Source: Chitinophaga niabensis (GTDB lineage Bacteria > Bacteroidota > Bacteroidia > Chitinophagales > Chitinophagaceae). Taken from it: a DNA stretch of 64,000 bases. Below the pieces are notes generated by a model. The model had not been told where the DNA came from. It made no database searches and was given only the letters and a program-made list of their open reading frames with translations. A program made the translations under genes and the position numbers. This document shows, piece after piece, positions 34,895 to 44,244 of this stretch. Within the stretch, counting starts at the first letter, position 1; every line of letters starts with the position of its first letter. Location: NCBI RefSeq assembly GCF_900129465.1, contig NZ_FSRA01000001.1, positions 3,660,482-3,724,481 of the forward strand, read 5' to 3'.

Positions 34895-36721
34895 TTACCA
34901 TCCCGGGTTCTGCACAATGTTCTTGTCAATATCTATTTCAGACTGTGGTACCGGGAAGAGATAATAGTTCTTCCGGAACACTCTTGTTTCAAATACTGTT
35001 CTGCGATAGAAAGCCGGCGGATCTGCATCTACGTTCATACCATAAAATGCACCGCCCTCTGTTTGTTCTGCGATCTTCCAGCGGCGGGTATCAAAATAAC
35101 GGAGGTATTCAAATGCCAGTTCTACCTGCCGTTCGTGACGGATGGCTTCTCTCATCGCTGCCTGTCCATTGGGTACAGGCAAAGGATTAGCACCCTGGCC
35201 GTATTGCGGAACACCTGCCCTGTCGCGGATCATGTTCAGGTACAACAGGATGTCGCTGTGCCCCGGTTCTGCTTCATTTAATGCTTCCACATAGTTCAGC
35301 AGCACCTCCCCGAAACGGAACATGAGATAGGCACGGTCCTGGTATTTATTGAGACGAGGATTGGTCAGAGGGGATACATTCTTACGGTTCAGGTAACCTG
35401 TGCGGGAATGGTCCCAGGAGCCTTTCTTGCCGGATTCTCCGGAGAACCACGTCTGGATCACTTTATTACCTTCTGAAGGGTTGATCCAGTAACTGCCTGC
35501 ATAAGATACCGCTACATAAAAACGCGGCTCTCTTCCCACATACATATTGTAGGTGCCAACAGTAGTATATTTTGTAGCTACGGTGGACATACCTGTTTCC
35601 TTATAACCGGAAGCTGTATTGATAACAGGAGAACCATCTGCGTTATAGCCAGTAATAGGCCGCATGCCGTTTTCCATTTCGTAAGCATCTACCTGTTTTT
35701 GAGTAGGGCCTGTTGCAGAGTAACCCGCAGCAATACCTCTCGGTGTAGCAGTACGCTCCCAGGCAGAGATAGAACTTTTTGCACGCGCAAAGATCCATTC
35801 ACTGTTCCAGGTATCTAAGAAAATATCACGCAGGGAAACGATGGGATCGCTCTTTTTATATAAAGAGAAAAGCCCTTCATCTATGATCGCTTTGGATGCA
35901 TCTGCCGCCCTGCGCCATTTGGTGATATCTTCTGTTTGGTTGACCAGTTGTTTACCATCTGTGTTCTTAAAGTTTGCATAGTCTTTATTCCCATTGAATA
36001 AAGGACTTGCCGCATACAACAGCAGGCGTGCCTTCACCGCCATACAGGCTGCCTTGGTAGCACGGCCGTAATCCATTTCGCTTTGTACGGTGAAATGCAG
36101 CGGCAATTCCGTAGCTGCTTTATCCAGTTCTTCCACTACATAATCCACACATTCATCAAAAGAGCTGCGCGGCAGGTTGAGGCGAGGATCGCTGATGGGC
36201 AGGTCCACAGGAATAGCATCATCACCAACCAGTACAGCAGGACCATATTGCTCCATGATCAGGAAGTAGCAGTAAGCCCTGAGGAACCTGGCCTCTCCTG
36301 TATATTGTTTGATCAGCTCTGCACCATTCGGTTCACTGAGCAGTTGCTCGTTCTTACCTATGCGGGACATAAAGTAAGTAGCTGAACGGATACCCTGGTA
36401 GTATCCCTGCCAGAAGTTATAGTAATTGGATAATGCATTCCAGTTACCAATATTGATCTTGAAAGAATAGTAATCAACACGGTCGTAGGATACATCTCCT
36501 TCATCAGAACAACCGATCCAGGGGATACCTGCAGTAACGCCTGCATGGTCCCTGATAGCAGTGTTGTAAATATTGGCCAGGTATTGTTCAGAGAGGTCTC
36601 TGCGGTTAAACACCTGGTCTATGGTAATGCGGTCATCCGGCACCTGGTCCAGGAAATTCTTCTGGCAGGCAGTTAATGAAAATATCGTCAGCAGAAAAAG
36701 AACGATTCCTGATCTGTACAT
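34895..36721 (-). CDS. SusD/RagB family outer-membrane nutrient-binding lipoprotein
   Basis: This 608-residue SusD-family lipoprotein (leader ends SLTACQK) should cap the SusC transporter encoded just upstream. Family features are the helical segment EARFLRAYCYFLIMEQYG and the C-terminal block AIRHERQVELAFEYLRYFDTRRW, ending YLFPVPQSEIDIDKN. It is longer than the SusD at 5259-6665, with extra loops in the ligand-binding half. The SusC stop lies 12 bases before its start. With two EEP proteins downstream, a phospho-ligand or a nucleic acid is a possible substrate, but no sugar-cleaving enzyme is present to give a firmer clue. Confidence 0.96.
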   Translation of the reverse strand: MYRSGIVLFLLTIFSLTACQKNFLDQVPDDRITIDQVFNRRDLSEQYLANIYNTAIRDHAGVTAGIPWIGCSDEGDVSYDRVDYYSFKINIGNWNALSNYYNFWQGYYQGIRSATYFMSRIGKNEQLLSEPNGAELIKQYTGEARFLRAYCYFLIMEQYGPAVLVGDDAIPVDLPISDPRLNLPRSSFDECVDYVVEELDKAATELPLHFTVQSEMDYGRATKAACMAVKARLLLYAASPLFNGNKDYANFKNTDGKQLVNQTEDITKWRRAADASKAIIDEGLFSLYKKSDPIVSLRDIFLDTWNSEWIFARAKSSISAWERTATPRGIAAGYSATGPTQKQVDAYEMENGMRPITGYNADGSPVINTASGYKETGMSTVATKYTTVGTYNMYVGREPRFYVAVSYAGSYWINPSEGNKVIQTWFSGESGKKGSWDHSRTGYLNRKNVSPLTNPRLNKYQDRAYLMFRFGEVLLNYVEALNEAEPGHSDILLYLNMIRDRAGVPQYGQGANPLPVPNGQAAMREAIRHERQVELAFEYLRYFDTRRWKIAEQTEGGAFYGMNVDADPPAFYRRTVFETRVFRKNYYLFPVPQSEIDIDKNIVQNPGW

Positions 36722-36733
36722 GAGTTTGTGATT

Positions 36734-39700
36734 TTAGAAAGTAAAGTCAATACCGGCACTAAATGTTTTAATCAGCGGGAAGGCAGCACCACTGCCATTG
36801 CCCAGTTCAACATCCCATAGTTTGAATGGAGAGAAGGTGAGGATGTTCACACCCTCTACAAACACAGATGCACTCTTCACCTTTGCCCTGTTCAGGAACG
36901 CTTTAGGCATGCTGTAAGCCAGCTGTGCATTCCTTAAACGGATGTAACGGCCATTCTGCAGCCACCAGGTACTTTCTGCATAGTTATCATTCACGGTACC
37001 AGGTGCTAAACGCGGATAGAATGCTTTGGGATTTGGGTTCTCTTCCGTCCAGCGATCGCCGATATTACTGAAGAGGTTGCCACTGGCCATACCTTGCTGG
37101 AAAGGGATCATACCCTGACCGGTGAGATAGATATCTACATTCCCTATACCCTGGAACAAACCGGAGAGCGTGAAGTTTTTATAGGAGAGCGTTAAACCAA
37201 CACCGTATACAATCTCAGGAATGGGTCCGTAACCAATAGCTGTTTTATCATTTGCATCGATCACACCATCCGCATTCAGGTCTTTATATTTGATATCACC
37301 TCTCCGGGTATCACCTGTTTGCCTTGGACTGTTGGCTACTTCATGATCGCTTTCAAATATTCCCAAAGCGATGTAGCCAAACTTCTGCTGCACTTTCAGA
37401 CCACGCTCTTCCAGCCATGGATAACGGCGTGCGGGTTCATCATTTTCAATCACTTTGTTACGGGTGAATGTGAAGTTGCCCAGGAGCTGGAACTTAATGT
37501 CCTTGCCTATTTTGCCGGACCAGGTAACGGAACCATCAATCCCTTTATTCTCAATGATCCCTACGTTACCGAAAGGAACTCTCCGCAAGCCTGCATAAGC
37601 AGGCACAGATTCTTTACGCAGGAAGATGCCTTCTCTTCTTTCTTTAAACAGGTCCGCCTGTATGTTGATGCCTTGCAGGATCTGCAGATCAAAACCCAGG
37701 TTGGTTTTCTGTGATGTTTCCCAGGTCACATCTGATGCATATTCTCCCAGTTCCCTTCCTATATAGTTATTATTCATGTTCTTGCCAAAGGTATACGCAT
37801 TGCCACTGGCGGGAATAGTTTCCACAGTAGCGATATAAGCGAACCTTCTGCCGGTGATGTTGCTGCTGCCCACAATACCATGTGAAAAACGTACTTTGGC
37901 CACCTGTACAATTTGCTTCAGCGGCTCAAAGAATTTTTCTTCAGATAACAGCCATCCTAAACCCCCTGAAGGGAAAAATCCGTAGCGGTTCTTCGGTGTA
38001 AAGTTTTCCGAACCATTATAACCAAAGTTCAACTCCAGGAAGTACTTTGAGTTGTAGCCATATGTAGCACGGCCAGACACTCCTCTGAAACGTGTAGGCA
38101 ATGATAGGATGAGGTCTTCCGTCTGCGTATCGATCTTATCACTTTGGTTATAGATCAACATAGCGCCTATGCTGTGTTTACCAAATTCGTTCACATAGTT
38201 CAGCGATGCTTCATTGTACAGTGAACGGTTACCTTGCCTTGCATTGGAATAACCGAGGAAATCGTCTCCGCGAAGTACTTCCTGGTAAATGAGCTTCCCA
38301 TCTGCATCTCTTCCGGTAGCACGGTAGGTGCTTGGCTTTTTAGTACGGCGCTGGCTGGTATAATTGTAAGCATCAAAAGCAAACATGGCATTGATAGAAA
38401 GGCCCTTCACGAGGAAGTCAAGGTCCTGCCTTACCTGTAAGTTGGAGTACAACTGGTTGCGCCACTGGTTCGCATAACCAGAGTGTGCCAGTAATGCCCA
38501 GGGGTTCTGCACATTGGCGCCCGCCGGGATATCCGGTATCTTCCCATCTTTATACATGGTAGGATACATGATCGGTGTAACAAAGTAGGCTTTCGCAAAA
38601 ATGTCCGCAGCATTGGAGCCGGGGTAATTCACATTCGCGAGCCAGCCCTGCAAACCCAGCTTAACATTAGTGGTGCGCGTAGGTTGTAAAGTGATGTTAG
38701 TGGTAACGTTGTATCGCTTCATAGCGATTTCATTATTATAGGTATTGAGTGCATCTTTTTTATACATACCCACTTCATCAAAATAACCTGCCCCTACATA
38801 GTAGCTGGCTTTTTCCGCACCGCCATTGATATTGAGGTTTACACGGCGGCTGCGGCCATATTTATCGAACAGTTCTTTAAACCAGTTCACGTCTGGATAT
38901 AATTCGGGATCTGTCTGGTTACGGGTCATCTCAATCATTTCATCCGTATACATCGGAGCACCACCCCTGGTGGTCAGTGCTTCGTTGGAAGCTTTCATAT
39001 AGGTCACGCCATCTGCAAAATCCGGGATCTTGGTCAGTTGTGTGATCCCTTCGTTGTACCTTAAACGCACCACCGGTTTTCCGATCTTACCGGTTTTGGT
39101 AGTAATAAGTATTACACCGTTCGCACCGCGCACGCCATACACTGCAGTAGCGGAAGCATCTTTCAGTACAGTGAAACTGGCAATGTCTTCAGGGTCCAGG
39201 CTGCCCATATCGCGGGGCACACCATCTACAAGGATCAATGGTTTGCTGAGTGCATTATCGAAGGTGGATACTCCCCTGATCCATACATCTGCGCCTGCGC
39301 CGATCTCACCATTACGCTGTACGGAAATTACTCCGGAGAGGCGGCCACCCAGCACAGTACTTAAGTTGGAAGCCGGGATCTGCAGCTCCGAGGGTTTTAC
39401 GGAAGATTGCGCACCAACAAGACTGATCTTTTTCTGTTGCCCGAAACCGATCACCACTACTTCGTTCAAGCCACCTTCCAGCGCTTCCATGATCACATTG
39501 ATCTCATCCCTGTTGCGCACGGCGATGGTTTGTACTTTGAAACCGATGTAGCTGAACTCCAGGGAATCTTTAGGATCAGCGCTGATCCTGTACACCCCTT
39601 TTTCGTCTGTGATGGTACCTCCGGATTTTGCTTTTACGCGTACCGTAACTCCCGGCAGCGCATTGCCCAAACCATCCTTCACGAAACCCGTGATCTCAAG

Positions 39701-40099
39701 GTCTATGCGTTTTACAGCAGTAACAACAGGCGCAGGAGCTACCGCACTGCGGATCACTACGCTCCTGCCTACCAGCTCCCAGTTCAGCCTGGCCGGCAGT
39801 AATAACTGGTTGAGCAGGTCGCTCAGCTTCTGGTCTGTAACCTTTAAGTTCACAGGCTGCGACAGGGAGGCATGTGTACTGTAAATAAAAGCCACATCGG
39901 CCCGTTCGCCCAATAATTTCAGCGCAGTTTCCAGCGATTCGTTCCTTACCTGCAAACTGACCTTTTTGTCTAATACAGTCTGACCTTCCGCACTGCGTGA
40001 AAATGCCATTTGCAGTGAAAATAACAGGAAGGCAAACCCAATAACTGACCCTCTCATAATGACAAGGATTGTGTGTTTAGAGAACCGGTAAAAATCCAT
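36734..40099 (-). CDS. SusC/RagA family TonB-dependent transporter with STN domain
   Basis: This 1121-residue SusC-type transporter has a leader (MDFYRFSKHTILVIMRGSV, about 1-38), an STN domain (about 45-120), a CarboxypepD_reg-like domain (about 133-215), a plug with SLVGAQSSVKPSELQIPASN and LKDASATAVYGVRGANGV, and a long barrel ending SAGIDFTF. I chose the ATG at 40099. The frame can be extended to 40210, but the extension would run through a G/C-rich hairpin (40131-40167) and lacks a plausible leader. The STN domain links it to the FecR and sigma genes upstream. SusD follows 12 bases after the stop. Confidence 0.95.
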   Translation of the reverse strand: MDFYRFSKHTILVIMRGSVIGFAFLLFSLQMAFSRSAEGQTVLDKKVSLQVRNESLETALKLLGERADVAFIYSTHASLSQPVNLKVTDQKLSDLLNQLLLPARLNWELVGRSVVIRSAVAPAPVVTAVKRIDLEITGFVKDGLGNALPGVTVRVKAKSGGTITDEKGVYRISADPKDSLEFSYIGFKVQTIAVRNRDEINVIMEALEGGLNEVVVIGFGQQKKISLVGAQSSVKPSELQIPASNLSTVLGGRLSGVISVQRNGEIGAGADVWIRGVSTFDNALSKPLILVDGVPRDMGSLDPEDIASFTVLKDASATAVYGVRGANGVILITTKTGKIGKPVVRLRYNEGITQLTKIPDFADGVTYMKASNEALTTRGGAPMYTDEMIEMTRNQTDPELYPDVNWFKELFDKYGRSRRVNLNINGGAEKASYYVGAGYFDEVGMYKKDALNTYNNEIAMKRYNVTTNITLQPTRTTNVKLGLQGWLANVNYPGSNAADIFAKAYFVTPIMYPTMYKDGKIPDIPAGANVQNPWALLAHSGYANQWRNQLYSNLQVRQDLDFLVKGLSINAMFAFDAYNYTSQRRTKKPSTYRATGRDADGKLIYQEVLRGDDFLGYSNARQGNRSLYNEASLNYVNEFGKHSIGAMLIYNQSDKIDTQTEDLILSLPTRFRGVSGRATYGYNSKYFLELNFGYNGSENFTPKNRYGFFPSGGLGWLLSEEKFFEPLKQIVQVAKVRFSHGIVGSSNITGRRFAYIATVETIPASGNAYTFGKNMNNNYIGRELGEYASDVTWETSQKTNLGFDLQILQGINIQADLFKERREGIFLRKESVPAYAGLRRVPFGNVGIIENKGIDGSVTWSGKIGKDIKFQLLGNFTFTRNKVIENDEPARRYPWLEERGLKVQQKFGYIALGIFESDHEVANSPRQTGDTRRGDIKYKDLNADGVIDANDKTAIGYGPIPEIVYGVGLTLSYKNFTLSGLFQGIGNVDIYLTGQGMIPFQQGMASGNLFSNIGDRWTEENPNPKAFYPRLAPGTVNDNYAESTWWLQNGRYIRLRNAQLAYSMPKAFLNRAKVKSASVFVEGVNILTFSPFKLWDVELGNGSGAAFPLIKTFSAGIDFTF

Positions 40100-40130
40100 A
40101 CATTTGATCGTTTTTAGGAACATTAAACAT

Positions 40131-40172
40131 AGCCCCCATGTGCAGGTTGGCGCTCGCACGGGGGGCTTTTTC
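40131..40172 (+). terminator. G/C-rich hairpin with T-tract between FecR and SusC
   Basis: AGCCCCC (40131-40137) pairs with GGGGGCT (40161-40167), and GTGC (40140-40143) with GCAC (40156-40159). A T-run follows on the + strand. All nearby genes are on the - strand, so it would stop antisense transcripts on the + side. On the - strand it is a stable leader hairpin 32 bases before the SusC start. Confidence 0.6.
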
Positions 40173-40254
40173 TTTATAGCTACAGGAATCCCGTTCAGGC
40201 TTGTTGCCAAACCTGTCAGGTACTTTTAAACTTCCGGGAAATACTTTCTAGTCT

Positions 40255-41199
40255 TTAATGATGACAGCCGTTCTCTGCGTGGATAATGACCCTTTTTCCA
40301 TCTGCTTCATACGTGGCATCAATTGTTTTACATATTAATTGCAATACTTCGTCTATCGTTTGGTTGACATGGAACTTACCTGTTATTTCACATTGTTTTG
40401 AACTATTATTACTAATCTCTATGCTGATATCATAATGGCGTTGCAATACTGCCGCTACTTCTGCCAGCGGCATATGGAAGAAGTTAAGCTCTCCTTTCAC
40501 CCATGCTTCCGGCTCCTTCTGAAACTCAGCATGGCTGAGCTTTCCCTGCTGTTTATCAAACACACCCGCCTCTCCTTTTTCCAGTATTATTTTTTCTGTG
40601 GCTTTGCTCATTTCCACTTTTCCGCTGATCACGCCTACACTGATCTTTCCATCTTTCGGATAAGCCTGGATATTAAAACTCGTACCCAGTACCCGCGTAC
40701 GTACTTCTCCGCTGGTGATCACAAAAGGCAATTCGCTGCTGGCCTTTACGTCAAAGAAAGCTTCTCCTTCCAGGATCACTTCCCGTGTTTCCCAGTCTGC
40801 CATATATTGCAGTTTACTTGCAGCATTCAGCACCACAACAGAACCATCAGGCAGTTCTATCCTTTTAGTACCTGCGAGGCTCTCTATGGTTTCCATTTGC
40901 CCGGGCCTGCTCATCAATATGTATATCAATGCGGCACCCAATACCACTACGGCAATGGCTGCTACGCGTAAGATCATCATACGCAAGGGCTGCCGGCGGG
41001 CCGGTATTTCAATTGACTGGCGAACATCCTTGTACAGCGCATCCAGGTAAGCCTGCTGCGCCGTAGCCGTCATATTATGCCATTCACCCTGGTTTGTATT
41101 CCTGCTGTTTAACCAGTGCAGCACCTGCTCTTCCTCTTCAGGAGTACAGGTGCCGGCCTGGTATTTGTCCAGCAGTTTGCTGAGTTGCTCTTGATCCAT
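40255..41199 (-). CDS. FecR family anti-sigma factor
   Basis: This 314-residue FecR protein has a cytosolic sigma-binding N-terminus (about 1-75), a membrane helix (VAAIAVVVLGAALIYILM) and a periplasmic FecR domain (LPDGSVVVLNAASKLQYMA, then EVILEGEAFFDVKA). A C-terminal DUF4974-like domain runs from about 230 to 305. It should pass the SusC/STN signal to the sigma factor encoded 67 bases upstream. The C-terminus ends in a His/Cys pair (ENGCHH), which may be chance. Confidence 0.94.
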   Translation of the reverse strand: MDQEQLSKLLDKYQAGTCTPEEEEQVLHWLNSRNTNQGEWHNMTATAQQAYLDALYKDVRQSIEIPARRQPLRMMILRVAAIAVVVLGAALIYILMSRPGQMETIESLAGTKRIELPDGSVVVLNAASKLQYMADWETREVILEGEAFFDVKASSELPFVITSGEVRTRVLGTSFNIQAYPKDGKISVGVISGKVEMSKATEKIILEKGEAGVFDKQQGKLSHAEFQKEPEAWVKGELNFFHMPLAEVAAVLQRHYDISIEISNNSSKQCEITGKFHVNQTIDEVLQLICKTIDATYEADGKRVIIHAENGCHH

Positions 41200-41266
41200 C
41201 GTTGGACTTTACATCTATATTGTCGAATGAAAAAATACGGTGGTACTATAAGGGGCAAAAATATTT

Positions 41267-41833
41267 TCAGAGAAAGAAAAAGAACATCCGCTTCAGGGAA
41301 AAGCGCAATTGCTTCAATACCATAGTGAGCTGATTCTTTACGGTTTGATTAGAGATATTCAGGGTGCTGGCAATCTCATTCACACTCATGTGCTGCTGCC
41401 TGCTGAGGCGGTAAATTTCACGGGCACGGGGAGGTAAACGGTTTAGCTCTGCTGAAACCGCATTGTCGAGGTCTTTATAGATCAGGGTATTACCAGTACT
41501 GTTATCTACATCATTATCCGATGCTTCCACTGCTGCCAGGTAGTTTTCGTGCAACATATGGCGGCGTAAGTGATCGATCACGCGGAAGCGTACGGCTTTC
41601 ATCAGGTAAGCACGAAGGGATTGTTCAATGTGAAGCTGCGCACGTTTTCCCCAGAGTTCTACCAGCAGATCGTGAATGATGTCTCTTGCCTCTTCCAGGG
41701 AAACCATTTTCCCGGCAGCAACATCCATCATTTCCTTTGCATACTGATGGTATAACCATTCAAACGCAAGGAGATCACCTTCCCTGAAACGGCGCACCCA
41801 TTCGGCTTCTTCTATGTTGGTCATTCCGCTCAT
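41267..41833 (-). CDS. ECF RNA polymerase sigma factor
   Basis: This 188-residue ECF sigma factor has region 2 near 20-90 (EEARDIIHDLLVELWGKRAQ) and region 4 near 125-180 (RLPPRAREIYRLSRQQHMSV, then a helix-turn-helix NEIASTLNISNQTVKNQL). It ends in an unusual run of Phe (RMFFFFL). It starts the third sigma/FecR/SusCD locus and is expected to switch on the SusCD-EEP genes. Two other in-frame Met codons lie close to the start, so the first few residues are uncertain. Confidence 0.94.
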   Translation of the reverse strand: MSGMTNIEEAEWVRRFREGDLLAFEWLYHQYAKEMMDVAAGKMVSLEEARDIIHDLLVELWGKRAQLHIEQSLRAYLMKAVRFRVIDHLRRHMLHENYLAAVEASDNDVDNSTGNTLIYKDLDNAVSAELNRLPPRAREIYRLSRQQHMSVNEIASTLNISNQTVKNQLTMVLKQLRFSLKRMFFFFL

Positions 41834-41902
41834 GAATTGTTAAAATACCCAAAAATAACTAAGAATCAAATTAACAGTTAGCCGCGACCCTTTAGTTTAT
41901 TG

Positions 41903-41937
41903 TTAAGAAAAAGGCCCGATGGATCACCGGGCCTTTT
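41903..41937. terminator. Bidirectional terminator after the APC permease
   Basis: A 10-bp stem (41909-41918 with 41928-41937) with a 9-base loop has A residues on one side and T residues on the other. It directly follows the permease stop on the - strand. Confidence 0.9.
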
Positions 41938-41939
41938 CT

Positions 41940-43361
41940 TTATTTTTTACTGCGTTGTGCTATGAAGTATAATGGTATGCCTAACAGGATGATACCCAAT
42001 CCCGGAATGGCGTAATTAGGCTCGTATATCAGGAGTAAAATTGCCAGTGACAATGCAACCAGGATATACAATGCCGGTAATACAGGATACCCGAAAGCTT
42101 TGTAGCTGCGGGGAATATCCGGCCGTGTTTTACGCAGGATGAAGATCCCCAGGATAGTGATCACATAGAATACCAGTACGCCGAATATCACCATGGCCAG
42201 CAGATCGTTATACTTACCGCTGAGGCAAAGCACACAGGTCCAGGCACATTGGATCCAAAGGCCGAAACCCGGTACATCATCCTTATTCAGTTCACCGGCC
42301 TGTTTGAAGAACAGCCCATCTTTTGCCATGGTATAATAGATCCGCGCGCCGGATAAGATCAACCCATTGTTACAACCGAAAGTGGAAATGATGATCATTA
42401 CTGCAATGGTTGCAGCACCCACCCCTGCTCCGAAGATGCGTTCTGCTGCTGCCACGCCCACCCTGTCTGAAGGCGCAAAGGCGATCTCGTTGAAAGGCAG
42501 TACGGCGAGGTACATGAAGTTAGCGGCTACATAAATAATGGTTACAATAAAAGTACCCAGGAACAATGCCCTGCCAATGTTCTTCTGCGGATTTTTGATC
42601 TCTCCCGCAATGAAGGTTACGTTATTCCAGGCATCGCTGGAGAACAGGGTACCTTTCATGGAAACCGCTACCGCACCAAAGAAAGCCATAGTAGTTAAAC
42701 CGGTGGTCACCAGCTGGCCATCCGCCATGCTGAGGCTGTTCAGCTCCCAGGCATTTGCCCAGTTGGCATTCCATATCTCTGCTTTGGCCCCGATGATCAA
42801 TCCGAAGATGATCAATCCAAAAAGAGAGAACAGTTTGGTAAAAGTGAAAACGGTTTGAATGATCTTACCATTCTTCACCCCTTTTGTATTAATAAAGGTG
42901 AGCAGGATAACAGAAAGCATGGCCACCAGCTGTGCCACAGACACATGAAAGCTGCCTATTTCAAAGAGGTAATTCTTCTCCCCCAGTTCCGGTGCCAGGT
43001 AACCTACATATTTGGCAAAAGCCATGGCCACGGCAGCAATGGTACCCGTTTGTATCACGCCGAACTGCGTCCATCCAAAGAGGAAGGCGATAAATGGATT
43101 GTATGCTTCCCGCAGGTACACATATTGCCCCCCTGCCTTTGGGAACATGCCGGACAGTTCACCATAACTGAGTGCGGCAATCAGTGTTACCACACCCGCC
43201 AATACCCACATGGCCATCATCCACCCGGAAGAGCCCATGGAGCGTGCTACCTCCGCGGATACAATAAAAATACCGGATCCTATCATGGAACCGGCTACGA
43301 TCATGGTGGCATCCACCAGACTTAGACTTGGTTTGAAAGAGTTTTCCTGGTTGATTGACAT
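41940..43361 (-). CDS. APC superfamily amino acid permease
   Basis: This 473-residue inner-membrane protein has about 12 hydrophobic helices. The family start SLVDATMIVAGSMIGSGIFI, with its glycine-rich helix break for the substrate amino group, is clear, as is PKAGGQYVYLREAYNPFIAF. It is of the amino acid/antiporter (LAT-like) type and probably moves a neutral amino acid. It has its own terminator. Nothing close by tells the substrate. Confidence 0.92.
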   Translation of the reverse strand: MSINQENSFKPSLSLVDATMIVAGSMIGSGIFIVSAEVARSMGSSGWMMAMWVLAGVVTLIAALSYGELSGMFPKAGGQYVYLREAYNPFIAFLFGWTQFGVIQTGTIAAVAMAFAKYVGYLAPELGEKNYLFEIGSFHVSVAQLVAMLSVILLTFINTKGVKNGKIIQTVFTFTKLFSLFGLIIFGLIIGAKAEIWNANWANAWELNSLSMADGQLVTTGLTTMAFFGAVAVSMKGTLFSSDAWNNVTFIAGEIKNPQKNIGRALFLGTFIVTIIYVAANFMYLAVLPFNEIAFAPSDRVGVAAAERIFGAGVGAATIAVMIIISTFGCNNGLILSGARIYYTMAKDGLFFKQAGELNKDDVPGFGLWIQCAWTCVLCLSGKYNDLLAMVIFGVLVFYVITILGIFILRKTRPDIPRSYKAFGYPVLPALYILVALSLAILLLIYEPNYAIPGLGIILLGIPLYFIAQRSKK

Positions 43362-43384
43362 GTGAGGTTGATAAGGTGGTTTAT

Positions 43385-43414
43385 AAAAAAATCCCGGTGT
43401 AATATACCGGGATT
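43385..43414 (-). terminator. Terminator of the OmpH-like gene
   Basis: A perfect 9-bp stem (43390-43398 with 43406-43414) is followed on the - strand by six U residues. It lies 35 bases past the OmpH-like stop. Confidence 0.9.
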
Positions 43415-43448
43415 AAATTTAATATATTTCAGGATTACATCCTGCGAC

Positions 43449-44048
43449 TTATTTTTTAGCTGCTGCGTTCAACTCCTTGATCACCTCGTTGGTAACATTG
43501 TAAGCCTCATCCTTGTACAGGATATTGGTGGCCCCGCTGCGATAAGAGAAGATGAAAGCATAACGATTGTCTGCATTGAACTTCTTCACGCTTTCGTCCA
43601 GGCGTTTTTGCAGGTCTTCATTGAACTGTGCTTCTTTGGTTTGTAGTTGTGCGTACAGGTTCTGGCGGTTTTGTTCATGCTGCTGTGCTTTCTTCTGAAG
43701 GCCCATTTGCGCAGCCTCACCTTCTGCCTGCGTCATAGTAGGCGCTCTTTGCTGCAATACCTGTAATTCGTTCTGTAATTGTCTTTCGCGGGCACCAATC
43801 TCATTCTGGGCTTGCTCTTTTTCTTTTTCCAGTGCCGCCTTTTTTTCTTTAAAGTAGTCGTAGTGTGCTTCCAGGGAATCAATATCTACATACGCCAGCT
43901 TTAGAACTGCGCCTGAGGCGGGTTGTTGTACAGAAGAATTATTAGCTGATGCGGCGTTCTTTTGATTAGCTTGTTGGCAGGATGCGAATACACCGGCTAC
44001 CGCCGCCAGGAATAATCCATTTTTCACAAAAAGTTGACGAGTGTACAT
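43449..44048 (-). CDS. OmpH/Skp-like periplasmic chaperone, lipoprotein form
   Basis: This 199-residue protein has an OmpH/Skp domain: a short beta start (VLKLAYVDIDSLEAHYDYF) and two long charged helices (about 75-150) that form the grasping tentacles in Skp, which carries unfolded outer-membrane proteins. The leader ends VFASC, so the protein is lipid-anchored, whereas classical Skp is free in the periplasm. A low-complexity N/Q/A linker follows the Cys. I chose the ATG at 44048, because the frame continues to 44162 without a leader. Confidence 0.88.
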   Translation of the reverse strand: MYTRQLFVKNGLFLAAVAGVFASCQQANQKNAASANNSSVQQPASGAVLKLAYVDIDSLEAHYDYFKEKKAALEKEKEQAQNEIGARERQLQNELQVLQQRAPTMTQAEGEAAQMGLQKKAQQHEQNRQNLYAQLQTKEAQFNEDLQKRLDESVKKFNADNRYAFIFSYRSGATNILYKDEAYNVTNEVIKELNAAAKK

Positions 44049-44195
44049 GTTGATCGGTAGATTTTTAACCCTTATAATATGAAATAGAAATCTTGAGGCG
44101 GCTAAAATAAGGTTTTTGGGATATAAAAAAACGTTAAAATGGATTTTTATACAGATGTGCAATTAATCTTGTGGGGCAGCATGCCTGTTATATAG

Positions 44196-44223
44196 AAAAG
44201 GCCGCCCCCATATGGAAACGGCC
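44196..44223 (-). terminator. Weak terminator of the glycerophosphodiesterase gene
   Basis: GGCCG (44200-44204) pairs with CGGCC (44219-44223), and four U residues follow on the - strand. It lies 22 bases past the stop at 44245. Confidence 0.65.
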
Positions 44224-44244
44224 GCCCAGTTGGCATATTATATC

